The notes under the pieces: model-generated
Told to the model about the DNA's origin: nothing
Database searches by the model: none
The model's input: the letters and a program-made list of their open reading frames with translations, nothing else
Assembly (NCBI GenBank): GCA_023249225.1
Contig: JAHFDA010000019.1
Span: 1-35,503, forward strand
DNA: 35,503 bases
From: a bacterium
Lineage (GTDB): Bacteria > Margulisbacteria > Marinamargulisbacteria > JAHFDA01
Reading direction: 5' to 3'
Shown: positions 19,901 to 25,184 of the stretch, piece after piece
Layout: every line of letters begins with the position of its first letter
Numbering within the stretch: the stretch's first letter is position 1
Position numbers and translations under genes: made by a program

Positions 19901-21915
19901 GAGCGGAACTACAAAAAATTTATGATCAAACCCAACAATCTGTAAACGCGGTGGCCGGCACGGTAGACAACAACGCAGCGGCAGTGGCGGCCACCCATGC
20001 CCAAATTGCGCCCGTGATTTCAACCGGGGTTTTACCGGCAGTGCAATCAGACGACACCACCATCATATCGCCCGAAGGTTTTGACGTCAGTCAGCCGCAG
20101 ACACCCAACGTAGATGTGGCTGAAGAAACCTATCAACCCACGCAGCACTACGATGAATCACTTGATGATGCTTACATCCATCCGCAGGAACGCGAGCTGG
20201 GGCAAGAGGCCGAAGCCGACCTGGGGCCGGTCACCTTGTTGTGGGGTCTTGATTTAAAAGAAAGTAACACGGGCGACAAGGTGGCTTACACGGCCGGTGC
20301 CGAGTCAGATTTTGTTGAAGTGCATGTGACGGTGCCGGTGGAGCAGTGGCAATTGCCGGCCTTGCAATTTGTAGCGGTGAGTTCAACCAGCGCATTAACC
20401 CAGCATCTTTCGGCAGCCGATGCGGCGGGCAATGCCTTTGATTGGACGCAGGTCACCGACACCGATGTCTTTGACGTGTACATGCTGACCTATGATGTGC
20501 AGGAGTCCGATTCATACCAGGCCGATCTCACCTTAAAGGTGCCGCTCGGAAGCAGCGTGTATTGGGTAACCCGCGCCGATGCCAATACCTTTGACCCTTA
20601 TTATTTGCGGGGTTTGGTCGAAGCCAACACCGAAGTGCTGTACGAAGGCTTGCGTACCGGTGTCAGTGTCCAAGCCTCTGTGGCGGTTTTCGAAGACGGC
20701 ACCGTATCGCAGGGCGGTGGTTTGGGCGGGCTGTACCGCTTTAGCCAGCAATGGGCGCTGACGGGTGGTGCATCGCTGCGGCGCGACAGCGCCCAGCTTG
20801 AACTGGGTGAACGCGATGGTATCCAAAGTGACCAATTAGGCGTGAACACTTACGGTGCCGTGCTGGGACTAGAATCTTCTTACGATACAGGAGTCTTTGC
20901 GGACGAGGTGCACAGCTTTGAAGTCAGCGCCGAACATCTGGCCTATGACGATGGATTTACCGATGACCGCCTGCGCGTTGGATTTTCTTACAGCGGCCCG
21001 GTACAGCGGCAGTCCTGGGTCAAAAACCTGCCGCTGATTGGTTTGTTTGCGGTGCATGCCGGGCAAGCAACGGAGCAAGGTCATGCCCTGGCTCTGCGTG
21101 ACAAACGTGATGTGTACGATGCTTTTGTCAGCGACGTGTCGCTATGGTTTCCAGACTACCTGTTGCCGGCCGTCGAGGTGTTTCCGATGGAGAGTGTGAC
21201 CCAACTCAAGACCGAACACGAGCAGCTTAAAAAGGCTTTGCAACATTATCAGTACCACAAAGCCATCGGCTGTTTTAAACGCTTGTATGCGCAGGCGCCC
21301 AATGACGCGGTGCGCTTGTTTTATTACCAGATGGCGCTCGAGCTTCAGGATCAATTGCCGGAAGCTGCAGCGGCACAGATGCAGCGCCGTTTTCTAGCAC
21401 CGTATTTTGCCGAAAAATTAGCGACGCCCGCCGGAGACATGGATGCCTTGCTGACCGAATTGCTCGACGAAGTACTGGCGCATTTTTCGGCCCGCGAGCA
21501 GCTTGGTTTTTTAACGCGCTATGCGCAGCAGCATCCCGAAGTGGATGTCAGCGCCCGGATCCAAAAAGCCACCGCCCAAATGTTGGATGAACGCCATACG
21601 TATCAGCAGTTTATCGGGCAACTGGCGGGACAACCTTATGCTGTTCAGCAGACCATGGTCGAAAACTTTTTACAGACCCATCCCATGTTCTCATATGCCA
21701 AGCAACTGAAAAAGCACGAAGCCTTTTTATTCAAGCAATATCTGACGGATGCCGACACCCTCATAGAAAAACAATGCCGCAGTTTGCAGCTTGCCTGGAT
21801 TCATGATGACCAGGCTGCATTTTTAACCCAAAAACAGGCTTTGCTGGCCCAGGCGGCTGGCTTGCCTACGGAGCAGCGCGAGACGTTGGAACAGTATGTA
21901 TATGGTTTTCAATAA
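10993..21915 (+). CDS. Giant 3640-residue composite protein of unknown function
   Basis: One uninterrupted 10.9-kb frame. The N-terminus (MSENNPVGQAQ) has no Sec or Tat signal. Regions in order: helical, about 1-730, containing a full EF-hand loop DNNGDGWISAAE at 368-379 and TPR-like helices near 620-700; a Gly/aromatic alternating stretch at about 737-1020 resembling an outer-membrane barrel; a helical part at about 1120-1500; a Ser/Thr/Asp/Glu-rich beta segment at about 1570-2700 with almost no Lys and no Cys, including YxYD/N hairpins at 1617, 1693 and 2188 and one helical insert near 2130-2180; a helical part at about 2720-2880; a beta segment with a second short barrel-like stretch at about 3207-3343; and a TPR-like C-terminus from about 3390. 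I see no protease, glycosidase, RTX or Ig-repeat signature. The mix suggests a surface or envelope protein, but the missing signal argues that export, if it occurs, is not by Sec. It has its own promoter. Confidence 0.92.
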   Translation: MSENNPVGQAQSPVLWDRRFNMGEGVKPDDPVLAIPENLKQRYQIYRPYLSQDVLTYLDATFARGELKAYELDHLQAYLNTLELRIQILSDQDASISQAPQGALVFYHSADLFDRVLPTGVPHAWGWMAQMEILLQRGYLSSLAACDLLRLAAADGGEKLPEMIAYETGTGNFTYHASSSSFPPSAEVLGSWAQSLIETHPVISSNAFLKIRLLLVLSEMLLAGVQDGTLLAEDYSDLLQSWQAQLPVGETPQAQAAYAPYRAQFEFTLQYLQYCAGTLPEAQFLKVAQAVQQSAQAQTPPQRLLGQRAALAVLEIQNRGKAPLAQLVAWNALLQSCEGVYTLPLLYARETQCAQLVQEQLAVSGLYDNNGDGWISAAEESDDSGYRSAYDIHPNQLQTAGRDAQVSGAQASVYKRAISVAEYLQVALAREAHQSAKKYVVYLPLEGTTFTQGALSESRQLQVDESRALTTEVMTRWMPATGLLPEVVLAAEAMTFEKRAALLKIFDGRDLNLKADRQAVSAALRECMAASTDQTYSALDADALLMVRDYLSKAQAVAADAGAYTPTQVKAIAAVCDAEALQILLRPIGVVHLDHFRSDPLEAWNAKDRRALQKDIDALHRALRQVPQNRAAAYMLAYLYENALKDPQAALGMYRHLLWAANTPDTVGLMDDEQTLERLRLLAETKTQSLPLAIAAQTAEAAQNGMLQNTARLRYRQAGVEAMHAQAINVAVGRASALEAEYQYGLSVFLDRARQTQLGVTAVGGTYRAGLGLDFDWQLASHTTLGFGAGAFFQTLNSNDSALFHGFLGADFSHRFYGDNPYTLTGQVKPFQGAQFEARAGYDVLTGQPEGVLQISQSWIPSVIFDHPEHFFLAQMRVGVELSAADQFTLATLAQALNPVQFGIHGDSRLWSGMQMYYDARLAFWGSYASALLATDPGVGLQFGLGGMAWLPSLTSPLSIGASPYLALGIKDFMQADQIHLGLFYFGLQHSSHMPGAANYRYGFTLPLGFFADTYVNPGETAPDGRYGAYPDLQHPDYAVINLQNGGVEFSHVDEAYSVQRGTSKELSKTDWQLVYQGWTKTKDLDAKVAAKKWGAYDPTHAAIRTDLYLQVDAASGQIQFRYLQGGVPVTLDALDATQRAVVQTRMAQLTQEYLTALTQQAAQALQSKDERLAFEYLQQAVILSQDDPVQVENLVGLLESWLGRDTLPLDAAVVVREISRLQNRLRGEHSALAGKVASIYIAYAQKYPDLFKDARLADAWVAAAPVDGHAVRGFDVIAMAEIKGAGAQKRQRLQAFIQPQHPEVARLGQELAAAIQAQYGDALTSEQLALSILKYLTLVTEYHQDGPAEGGFVEPSALATVLLGSAQYDPAAVLQGQLPQQRLLADCDLANSFVSLYQAALPEAFPQLSPAAVDELAAQTRVAMLLSDSGADLEDTRDDTYHAAALWDSGGQLYALDVPPADIKLREDYGLASDFKQLDARVDAAGASLKLNGDRLLLTYDAKGIQLGNPRFQCAPYATLDAATGRLIFGTFDLQGTFRRVASSLKISDVYEQMYWLRRSILDEGLYDSVTIGYSDAAGRVHDIVFSSDENNPDTLTMRETVSEAGENDLYELYAYDASATWVALSSAAGTDYAVTEDETTTYVNTSGNEVTLGYDNSLWSGETLSSDDVSSGAFTAYAYLTGQESSQTQTYAYNVTTGAIELVAESTGENTVDYQNSVATEDSNVAAPLYREISFTEDEAGHGSFSVWSTEDHDSTGTTVTYNEDGTYNYTMHTEGGTTELILGADDEVTDLQVTETGTTVLVMSSDGTRSVTVNIAGQAVGASQLSGLIIDTQSYHADTTITIESSSDSEVLVDNATEEESSLYSDESSTTTTVTIETGGETVEKNLTLSNAFTGTTITIEGTEDLAYTTDVNDVTIEDTIGSEGTHTLESSGSSVTTYAGSGTTQQTTTIDFSGALGQVAGLVLDISAYDVSNGYIYVTYDSSEDLNGSTSNSTTVYGYTYNGTGTNETSIVISGSVYNNDRIEIEGNGTYTYTTYTDDPNTEAVEEGLSTEVVVTDGDQATITRSDDLTTVTFMNYQADTTTTYFIDRANPLGQTTTGIQVSNRHEEGNSTITVTSSVDEQQVVSVDGLWDAVFADPELQSALEAYLEDGQALDDLTLEELALLVAEAIADGAIDDSSFIETYTYDASTETWVVTDSTVTENNSYTVEIVNPITGGTLLVSEVSDITYDLHSESYEKVETDASDSETPDASESSLSSTRAYTSDTTGTFSSDTTRFTIYDQHQVLLYGMTIDQSSQSYEVWKGSGDILISTQTEETESSYTSTSSTETSSDDTLQEGASVTETITRGGNPVQTNDHTVNTVTSYSEKTAGTEHTEAFTVTGNDNGVETVVSGYNSEIHLSSAVTESSVTDTDYIDAGGAHVTGSTIELYYGEENQSLQIAYVQRTGPGGQLEVSSTEMVITRLLNGVYQSSFTIDNPEEGMQITVNENGTMDVYLQVNGETAALTLYDAEGNGAMLQVDNQVVLMAGHYQIHEGQRRVEYDDGAWELRHYSGDSYVLMQSESSTTSQGTSERVASDVEEGVYEQQFTGGSVANTSTATTLSASQITYDGQGVSHEGIAYVIAGETLTYSESTLNYNDQVALEDVNQALADGDILALQNEQVTVVLGRSMTVRPGAAAYATVFSQTSTARDGSTESGPRDIFVQRVSADVTRSLDFKASHTVATVLRSPEQADVQALRAFLGGSEGPRNPRLPGYAYRTTAIAAFEAAVASGLDAEERMAKLKAAIEVFGQLGYYDRARVLAYYRDWQVRGVTEDAETLRLAEVYLIHPACSMHADSARMGIENLLGTLQDPSAKQVLQYLYDYENYLLTVGHYDESYQHEVKRYLALLYVAADGVTPALRRDLGLVLEAISWLYMTDPKLRALSDYVTSAYAADSKKAAPSGTTYRTQTHGQQSQGDYYYDFSWGAELQKIYDQTQQSVNAVAGTVDNNAAAVAATHAQIAPVISTGVLPAVQSDDTTIISPEGFDVSQPQTPNVDVAEETYQPTQHYDESLDDAYIHPQERELGQEAEADLGPVTLLWGLDLKESNTGDKVAYTAGAESDFVEVHVTVPVEQWQLPALQFVAVSSTSALTQHLSAADAAGNAFDWTQVTDTDVFDVYMLTYDVQESDSYQADLTLKVPLGSSVYWVTRADANTFDPYYLRGLVEANTEVLYEGLRTGVSVQASVAVFEDGTVSQGGGLGGLYRFSQQWALTGGASLRRDSAQLELGERDGIQSDQLGVNTYGAVLGLESSYDTGVFADEVHSFEVSAEHLAYDDGFTDDRLRVGFSYSGPVQRQSWVKNLPLIGLFAVHAGQATEQGHALALRDKRDVYDAFVSDVSLWFPDYLLPAVEVFPMESVTQLKTEHEQLKKALQHYQYHKAIGCFKRLYAQAPNDAVRLFYYQMALELQDQLPEAAAAQMQRRFLAPYFAEKLATPAGDMDALLTELLDEVLAHFSAREQLGFLTRYAQQHPEVDVSARIQKATAQMLDERHTYQQFIGQLAGQPYAVQQTMVENFLQTHPMFSYAKQLKKHEAFLFKQYLTDADTLIEKQCRSLQLAWIHDDQAAFLTQKQALLAQAAGLPTEQRETLEQYVYGFQ

Positions 21916-21916
21916 T

Positions 21917-21934
21917 ATTTTACATAAAATTTAC
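21917..21934 (+). promoter_or_regulatory. Second copy of the 18-nt element, upstream of the kinase gene
   Basis: ATTTTACATAAAATTTAC differs at one position from 10901-10918 and sits 30 nt before the -35 box, exactly as there. It begins 2 nt after the giant gene's stop codon. A related word, TTACTTGAAT (21945-21954), occurs in inverted orientation at 24047-24056. Confidence 0.6.
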
Positions 21935-21964
21935 AAATACCCGCTTACTTGAATAAATATATTT

Positions 21965-21992
21965 TAAAATCGTTATTCAAATCTTTCGATAT
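21965..21992 (+). promoter_or_regulatory. Sigma-28-like promoter (TAAAATCG-N12-TTCGATAT)
   Basis: TAAAATCG (21965-21972), 12 nt, TTCGATAT (21985-21992). The expected transcription start (21999-22001) coincides with the ATG at 22000, and there is no ribosome binding site, so the kinase mRNA is probably leaderless. Confidence 0.65.
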
Positions 21993-21999
21993 ATAGAGT

Positions 22000-23964
22000 A
22001 TGGAATTACGTGCTGTTGCCGAACCTGAACAAAGGACGGTGCTTTTTTCTGATTCACCAGAAGGCAGCGTTGCTGTGCAGACGCCCCCGCCCAGACGCGA
22101 ATCAGATACGCAACACCTGCTTGCATCCGCGCCTGCTCCCAGAGAACCATCGGTGGTAACTCCGCGACCGCCCGTCAAGACTCCTAAAAAACCAACCGTA
22201 TTTAAAGTTGGAGAAGTTTTTAAAGAACGTTACATGTTTAGAGAACTTCTAGGGCAGGGTGGCATGGGCGAGGTATGGCGGGTGTACGACATGCGCTTTG
22301 AGTCTGAAGTGGCCCTTAAGGTGACGATGGTGCCTGATACGCAGTCTTCGGGGGTATCTGCCAAAATGCATGAACGTTTTCGGCAAGAGGCGCGCATTCA
22401 ACATAATCTCATTCATCGGCATATTGTGCGGGTGCATGATATTGATCACTTTCAACGTGCGGACAAATCCCTGGCGTATATGACGATGGACTTGGGGGGC
22501 ATCGAAATGCACCATTATCTGCAGCAACATAATCTGGCGCCGCATCAGTTTGTGGCCTTGGTGTTGCAACTGCTCGATGCCCTGCATTATTGCCATGCCA
22601 GCAAGGTGGCACACCGCGATGTTAAATTTGCCAATGCACTGGTTCAAGACAGTGACGAGGGTCCGGTGCTGAAGCTGATGGATTTTGGTATCGGCAAGTG
22701 GTACCAGGAAGTGGGCGCAACTGAACACCCCGATGCCACCCAGCAGGGCGAGATTTTGGGAACACTGGGTTACATGCCCCCAGAAGAGATTCGCGGTGAT
22801 GTGGGGCAAAGCGATGGCATGTCTTTCGAAGACGGAGTGCGTCGCGATCTATGGTCAACGGCCGAAATATTGTTCCGCCGTTTTACCGGACGAAAAGAAG
22901 CCAACGTGATTCCTGCGTTTGGCGATCTGGATGCATTTGAAAAGAAACCTCGTAGCAGCCCCAATTTTTATGCTTTTGAGTTATTAAAGCGTGATGCCGA
23001 AGACAATGGACCGGCGCAAGAGAAAATTCAGCCACCGGTTGATTTTCTGGCGCGGTTTACCCAGGACTTGCCTAAAGGGCTTGCCCAGGTGCTGCGCAAA
23101 GCGCTTAACCGCAAAGACCCCAGGGCACGTTTTCGCAGTGCCTTAGAGTTTAAGCAAGCCTTGTTGCCGTATGCGCGTGAAGACGCCTGGCAAGATAACA
23201 TGGAGGATCATCTTACAACCACGGCGCGGTACAACGACTTAACCACATTTACGCGCCTTTCAGACGATAAGCCCTCTACGGTTCAGTTGGTGGCCCGCAT
23301 GTCGCCGTATATTTTGATATTGCTTGGTCTGGGGTTTTTAGGGGGAGCAGGTTTCAGTTGGTTGCTGGTGCAGCACTTTGCCAGGGATCACGAAGATCAT
23401 TCTGAAGGCACACCCGTGGCGCAAACACAGAGTGCGCCCATTGAACCGCCGCCAAATGAAAATGCCGCCGCCGAGCCATTACCTGCGCCGGCAGCCCAGC
23501 TTGAACAGATCAAAACTGCGCCAGCGGCGTCCAAAGAAGCTGTGCCTGCTGCCGTCAAAGAAGCGCCTAAAGCCAAGGTTCAAGAGGTTGCGGATGATAT
23601 AGAAACGTTGGGGCTCGATATTAACGCAGTACTGGCGATGGGGTCGGAGGCGCATGGGAATGCGGGCTTTCGCAAACAACTAAAACGTGATTTTCCGCAG
23701 TATTTTAACGATTCTGATACATTTAAAAAGCTGGTCAGCAAAGAGGCGGCTTACTTTACGTTAATCGGTCCAGACCTGCGTAATAACTTTGACTATGTGG
23801 CCGGGCTTTACAACGCACCAGAGATGGCTGACTTGGATCGTTACTACGCCCAGGTTTTTAAAGGCGATGTGGCGTTTTGGAGCAAATTTTTAGAACGTTA
23901 TCCAGATTATCCGCGTTACCTGCTTGATCACGATGTCAAAGAAGCGCTAGGCATACAGGAGTAA
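22000..23964 (+). CDS. Transmembrane Hanks-type Ser/Thr protein kinase
   Basis: Residues 1-65 are a Pro/Ser-rich linker. The kinase domain spans about 70-395 with all key parts present: glycine loop GQGGMGEVW (85-93), ATP-anchoring K107 in VALKV, its probable partner E130, catalytic loop HRDVKFAN (205-212; D207, K209, N212), metal-binding DFG (228-230), PPEE in place of APE (near 260-263), and DLWS. An active serine/threonine kinase is therefore expected. Between DLWS and the C-lobe end (about 300-350) is an unusually long charged segment. A single membrane helix lies near 435-460 (ILILLGLGFLGGAGFSWLLV), then a Pro/Ala/Glu linker to about 535 and a compact aromatic-rich domain of about 115 residues that is probably periplasmic and could be a sensor; it is not PASTA. 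The gene stands alone between the giant gene and the three-gene operon, with a matching promoter. Substrates are unknown. Confidence 0.95.
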   Translation: MELRAVAEPEQRTVLFSDSPEGSVAVQTPPPRRESDTQHLLASAPAPREPSVVTPRPPVKTPKKPTVFKVGEVFKERYMFRELLGQGGMGEVWRVYDMRFESEVALKVTMVPDTQSSGVSAKMHERFRQEARIQHNLIHRHIVRVHDIDHFQRADKSLAYMTMDLGGIEMHHYLQQHNLAPHQFVALVLQLLDALHYCHASKVAHRDVKFANALVQDSDEGPVLKLMDFGIGKWYQEVGATEHPDATQQGEILGTLGYMPPEEIRGDVGQSDGMSFEDGVRRDLWSTAEILFRRFTGRKEANVIPAFGDLDAFEKKPRSSPNFYAFELLKRDAEDNGPAQEKIQPPVDFLARFTQDLPKGLAQVLRKALNRKDPRARFRSALEFKQALLPYAREDAWQDNMEDHLTTTARYNDLTTFTRLSDDKPSTVQLVARMSPYILILLGLGFLGGAGFSWLLVQHFARDHEDHSEGTPVAQTQSAPIEPPPNENAAAEPLPAPAAQLEQIKTAPAASKEAVPAAVKEAPKAKVQEVADDIETLGLDINAVLAMGSEAHGNAGFRKQLKRDFPQYFNDSDTFKKLVSKEAAYFTLIGPDLRNNFDYVAGLYNAPEMADLDRYYAQVFKGDVAFWSKFLERYPDYPRYLLDHDVKEALGIQE

Positions 23965-23970
23965 AGGTTG

Positions 23971-23994
23971 TCATCCCGGCTTTTGCCGGGGTGA
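23971..23994. repeat. REP-like GC-rich hairpin, possible terminator
   Basis: TCATCCCGGC and GCCGGGGTGA form a 10-bp stem (one G-T pair) around a TTTT loop, 7 nt after the kinase stop codon. No T-run follows, so it is not a textbook intrinsic terminator. Its wording resembles the short dispersed palindromes of the GTCATCCCGGC type that many bacterial genomes carry between genes. It may do both jobs. Confidence 0.6.
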
Positions 23995-24029
23995 TAATGA
24001 ATAATTCAGGCTGGATGATGTACACGCGA

Positions 24030-24058
24030 GTAAAATTTACTTTAAAATTCAAGTAAAT
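24030..24058. promoter_or_regulatory. GTAAAATTTAC element with adjoining 8-bp dyad
   Basis: GTAAAATTTAC (24030-24040) matches the core of the elements at 10908 and 21924. It overlaps a perfect inverted repeat, ATTTACTT (24035-24042) and AAGTAAAT (24051-24058), separated by 8 nt. The core ends 73 nt before the -35 box of the downstream promoter. A protein-binding site is likely; an AT-rich stem of this kind would be a poor terminator. Confidence 0.5.
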
Positions 24059-24082
24059 ATCTAAACAAATCTAAATTAGTTT

Positions 24083-24099
24083 ATATAGAAAATCTATAT
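24083..24099. promoter_or_regulatory. AT-rich dyad ATATAGA-AAA-TCTATAT
   Basis: A perfect 7-bp inverted repeat with a 3-nt centre lies 14 nt upstream of the -35 box, in a strongly AT-rich tract (24041-24113) that could also act as an UP element. An operator is possible; the function is not established. Confidence 0.35.
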
Positions 24100-24113
24100 C
24101 TACATATATTTTT

Positions 24114-24141
24114 TGAAATCGTCATTTTTTTTCTCCGATAG
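24114..24141 (+). promoter_or_regulatory. Sigma-28-like promoter (TGAAATCG-N12-TCCGATAG)
   Basis: TGAAATCG (24114-24121), 12 nt, TCCGATAG (24134-24141): the best -10 match of the set to GCCGATA. The predicted start near 24148 gives a leader of about 28 nt, and GGAG (24164-24167) lies 8 nt before the ATG at 24176. This is the only member of the family with a normal leader and ribosome binding site. Confidence 0.7.
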
Positions 24142-24175
24142 GTAAATGTAATTCAAGCCCTCTGGAGTTAAACAA

Positions 24176-25183
24176 ATGACAAGTGTTCCCCTTGCCACTG
24201 CCACTGGATCAGTCCCCTTAGCGAGGTCTGCGGGCACACGTCAGCTTAATGCCAGTCTGACCTCGCAGACTGCATCGCCAACCCTTGAGCTTGAACAATT
24301 GCTTGCACAGGGTTGGCCGGATGTCAGTGTGCTGGCGTATACCCTGGCTTCTATTTCAATGTTGCCGCCTGACCTGAATGCGGCCGAAAATCGTGTTGCA
24401 GTGCGAGCGGTGCTTCAGCAGGCGCTTGAACAAGAAAATCATAAACCCTTAAACACGCAAGCCCGCAATCAAGCCTATGTGTTGGCACTGGCTTATTACC
24501 ACGTGCTGGTGGCCGAGCCTGCGGCTCTTTCGGATCCCACGCAAATCTCGATCGCATCCCAATATGGTTTGGCGCGCGGTGTACAACTTTATGGCAGCCT
24601 CACATTGAGCGACTCGACGCATTTTCAAAACATGGTGAGTCTGATGCAACCCAGCCATCCCAGCAATTTTGTAGTGGTGAACACGCCAGTAGCTCCTTTG
24701 GCCAGCAGTCCTGTCCCAGACCAAGCCATCGAAGTTGCTCCCATAGAAGCAGTAGAAACGCTGTCCGAAGATCAAATAGACAGCTTGCTGGGCAATTTTA
24801 TTTCATCGCGCGCCACAGCCCTGGTCAAAGAAAAAAGCACGTTGGTCGAAAAAGTTTATGGTGCCAGCCGTTACGAGGTGCTCAAGGGCAAAAGCATTTC
24901 GGCTTCATTGGTAGCCGTCAGGGGCGAACTGCGCGTGTACTTTACTATCCCCGATGCCGCCAACGCGACCGGACAGACTTTTTATCAAGCGCTCGAACGC
25001 GGTCAGCAATACCATGAACGCCAGGGGAACAGCGCCGAGGCTGCCAAATATAAAGCACGCGGCCAAGCGACCGTAAGTGCTGAAGCGGCCGGTCTCTCCG
25101 AACAAGATTACGCACGCTTGCTGACCTACGTGCAAAGCAAAAAAAATGGCCTCAACTTGAGCCATGGGGCGGCGGTTAAATAA
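24176..25183 (+). CDS. 335-residue protein of unknown function, first gene of an operon
   Basis: The start is supported by GGAG 8 nt upstream and a promoter just before. The first 35 residues are Thr/Ser/Ala-rich and low in complexity, without a signal peptide. Residues about 36-165 form helices rich in Ala, Leu and Gln, a Pro/Val linker runs from about 165 to 195, and a second part (about 200-335) contains a possible beta stretch (SASLVAVRGELRVYFTIPD) followed by charged helices. No membrane segment, Cys or catalytic motif is seen. The next gene starts 1 nt after its stop, and the two following genes encode unsignalled barrel-containing proteins, so it is probably a partner, chaperone or linker for them. 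That is inference from position only. Confidence 0.88.
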   Translation: MTSVPLATATGSVPLARSAGTRQLNASLTSQTASPTLELEQLLAQGWPDVSVLAYTLASISMLPPDLNAAENRVAVRAVLQQALEQENHKPLNTQARNQAYVLALAYYHVLVAEPAALSDPTQISIASQYGLARGVQLYGSLTLSDSTHFQNMVSLMQPSHPSNFVVVNTPVAPLASSPVPDQAIEVAPIEAVETLSEDQIDSLLGNFISSRATALVKEKSTLVEKVYGASRYEVLKGKSISASLVAVRGELRVYFTIPDAANATGQTFYQALERGQQYHERQGNSAEAAKYKARGQATVSAEAAGLSEQDYARLLTYVQSKKNGLNLSHGAAVK

Positions 25184-25184
25184 C

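Noticed and set aside
10993-21915. RTX-type type I secreted protein
   Set aside because: I found no GGxGxDxUx nonapeptide array, and the C-terminus is helical and TPR-like.
10901-21934. The two 18-mers flanking the giant gene as attachment sites or target duplications of a mobile element
   Set aside because: Both have the same distance to a sigma-28-like promoter, core variants occur upstream of two other genes, and no integrase or transposase is present.
22000-23964. Pseudokinase
   Set aside because: The glycine loop, K107, D207, N212 and the DFG aspartate are all intact.
25164-25184. ATG 25164 as start of the 1090-residue protein
   Set aside because: It overlaps the previous gene by 20 nt with no better ribosome binding site; the coupled ATG 1 nt after the stop is more likely.
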